Assembly: GCA_964546935.1 (NCBI GenBank)
Contig: CAZJLJ010000103.1
Coordinates: forward strand, 1-6,162
Origin: JALYTY01 sp964546935
GTDB lineage: Bacteria; Vulcanimicrobiota; Vulcanimicrobiia; Vulcanimicrobiales; Vulcanimicrobiaceae
DNA length: 6,162 nt
Direction of reading: 5' to 3'
The notes beneath the pieces are model-generated. The model was not told where the DNA came from, made no database searches, and worked only from the letters and a program-made list of their open reading frames with translations. Made by a program: the position numbers and the translations under genes. Below, one piece after another: positions 5,835-6,162 of the stretch (positions within the stretch are counted from its first letter, which is position 1; each line of letters starts with the position of its first letter).

Positions 5835-5840
5835 TACACT
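5835..5840 (+). promoter_or_regulatory. Possible -10 box for the ABM-fold gene
   Basis: TACACT matches four of six -10 positions and places the expected transcription start at about 5847, the A of the start codon. No good -35 box is present 16-18 bases upstream and no Shine-Dalgarno site lies before the ATG. This would suit leaderless translation, but it is weak on its own. A second AT-rich block with TATATAGT lies at about 5795-5803. No terminator hairpin is seen in the 57 bases after the sigma gene. Confidence 0.3.
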
Positions 5841-5846
5841 TGACCC

Positions 5847-6162
5847 ATGATGGAGCTCGGCGGAGTCTTTGCGGTGCTTATCCTGACCGCACCCGAAAAA
5901 GACTTTGAAAAAATATCGCAAGAAGCTGAACGGTTGCTGCAACAGATCGCGCCGTCTATTCCCGGATTGCTCGGCGGAGCAGCGTTGCGCGGCGAAGCGA
6001 ACAACGAACTCTGGCTTGTTTCACGATGGGACTCGCGAGAAAGTTGGGCCAAGTCGCGATGGGATGAAGAAGCCGGACGTACGTTAACGGACATGATTGA
6101 AAGTGCCGTTTCTCAAGATGTCAAAATTCTCAACACCATCGCCACCTTTGGTGGCAACGCTA
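5847..6162 (+). CDS. ABM-fold (antibiotic biosynthesis monooxygenase-like) protein, partial at the right edge
   Basis: An open frame runs from ATG 5847 (or ATG 5850) to the end of the window without a stop, giving at least 105 residues. It has the outline of a dimeric alpha/beta-barrel ABM domain. A first strand (VFAVLIL, 7-13) is followed by a helix (about 17-35), then PGLLGG (39-44), a strand with ELWLVSRWDS (54-63) and ESWAKSRWDEE (65-75), a second helix and a final strand (VKILNTIA). Members of this fold include small cofactor-free monooxygenases, haem-degrading enzymes and proteins of unknown role, so the reaction cannot be named. It lies 57 bases downstream of the sigma factor on the same strand and could be co-transcribed or one of its targets. 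The domain is nearly complete by usual length (about 95-110 residues), so the stop is probably close beyond the edge. Confidence 0.75.
   Translation, partial: MMELGGVFAVLILTAPEKDFEKISQEAERLLQQIAPSIPGLLGGAALRGEANNELWLVSRWDSRESWAKSRWDEEAGRTLTDMIESAVSQDVKILNTIATFGGNA

Overview
The window looks like part of an assembled scaffold from an uncultured, moderately GC-rich bacterium. It contains one run of exactly 100 N, the usual placeholder for a gap of unknown length. No rRNA, tRNA, CRISPR array or transposon end is visible. Codon use and the regulator-dense, short-operon style would suit a soil-type lineage such as Candidatus Eremiobacterota (WPS-2), but this is a weak guess and no marker gene fixes it.

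Left part (1-2732): a short upstream region leads into an unusual TetR-type regulator (188-1039). It carries an extra N-terminal domain of about 55 residues. A 143-base spacer with a perfect 7-3-7 inverted repeat follows, then a 14-helix DHA2/EmrB-type drug efflux permease (1183-2709). This is the classic layout of a regulator next to the pump it may control.

Middle part (2833-4964, beyond the gap): two TetR/MftR-like regulators that are about 69% identical (2874-3503 minus, 3577-4200 plus) diverge from a 73-base spacer. Twenty bases after the plus-strand copy begins a second N-terminally extended TetR (4221-4964). It aligns without gaps to the N-terminal 96 residues of the first such protein, and to the same total length up to the shared AVFG motif.

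Right part (4965-6162): a promoter region resembling the one between the divergent TetR genes precedes a small unrecognised protein (53 aa from its preferred start). The small ORF overlaps an ECF sigma factor (5244-5789) by four bases. An ABM-fold (antibiotic biosynthesis monooxygenase-like) gene starts at 5847 and runs off the window.

Taken together, this is a regulatory locus with four TetR-family proteins, one ECF sigma factor, one efflux pump and one small-molecule-type enzyme. The most interesting points are the paired N-terminally extended TetR proteins, the shared promoter/operator TGTCA-N5-TGAC(A/T) ahead of two transcription units, and the coupled small ORF and sigma factor. Operator assignments are inferences from sequence symmetry and position. 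The arrangement across the N gap is not proven to be contiguous.
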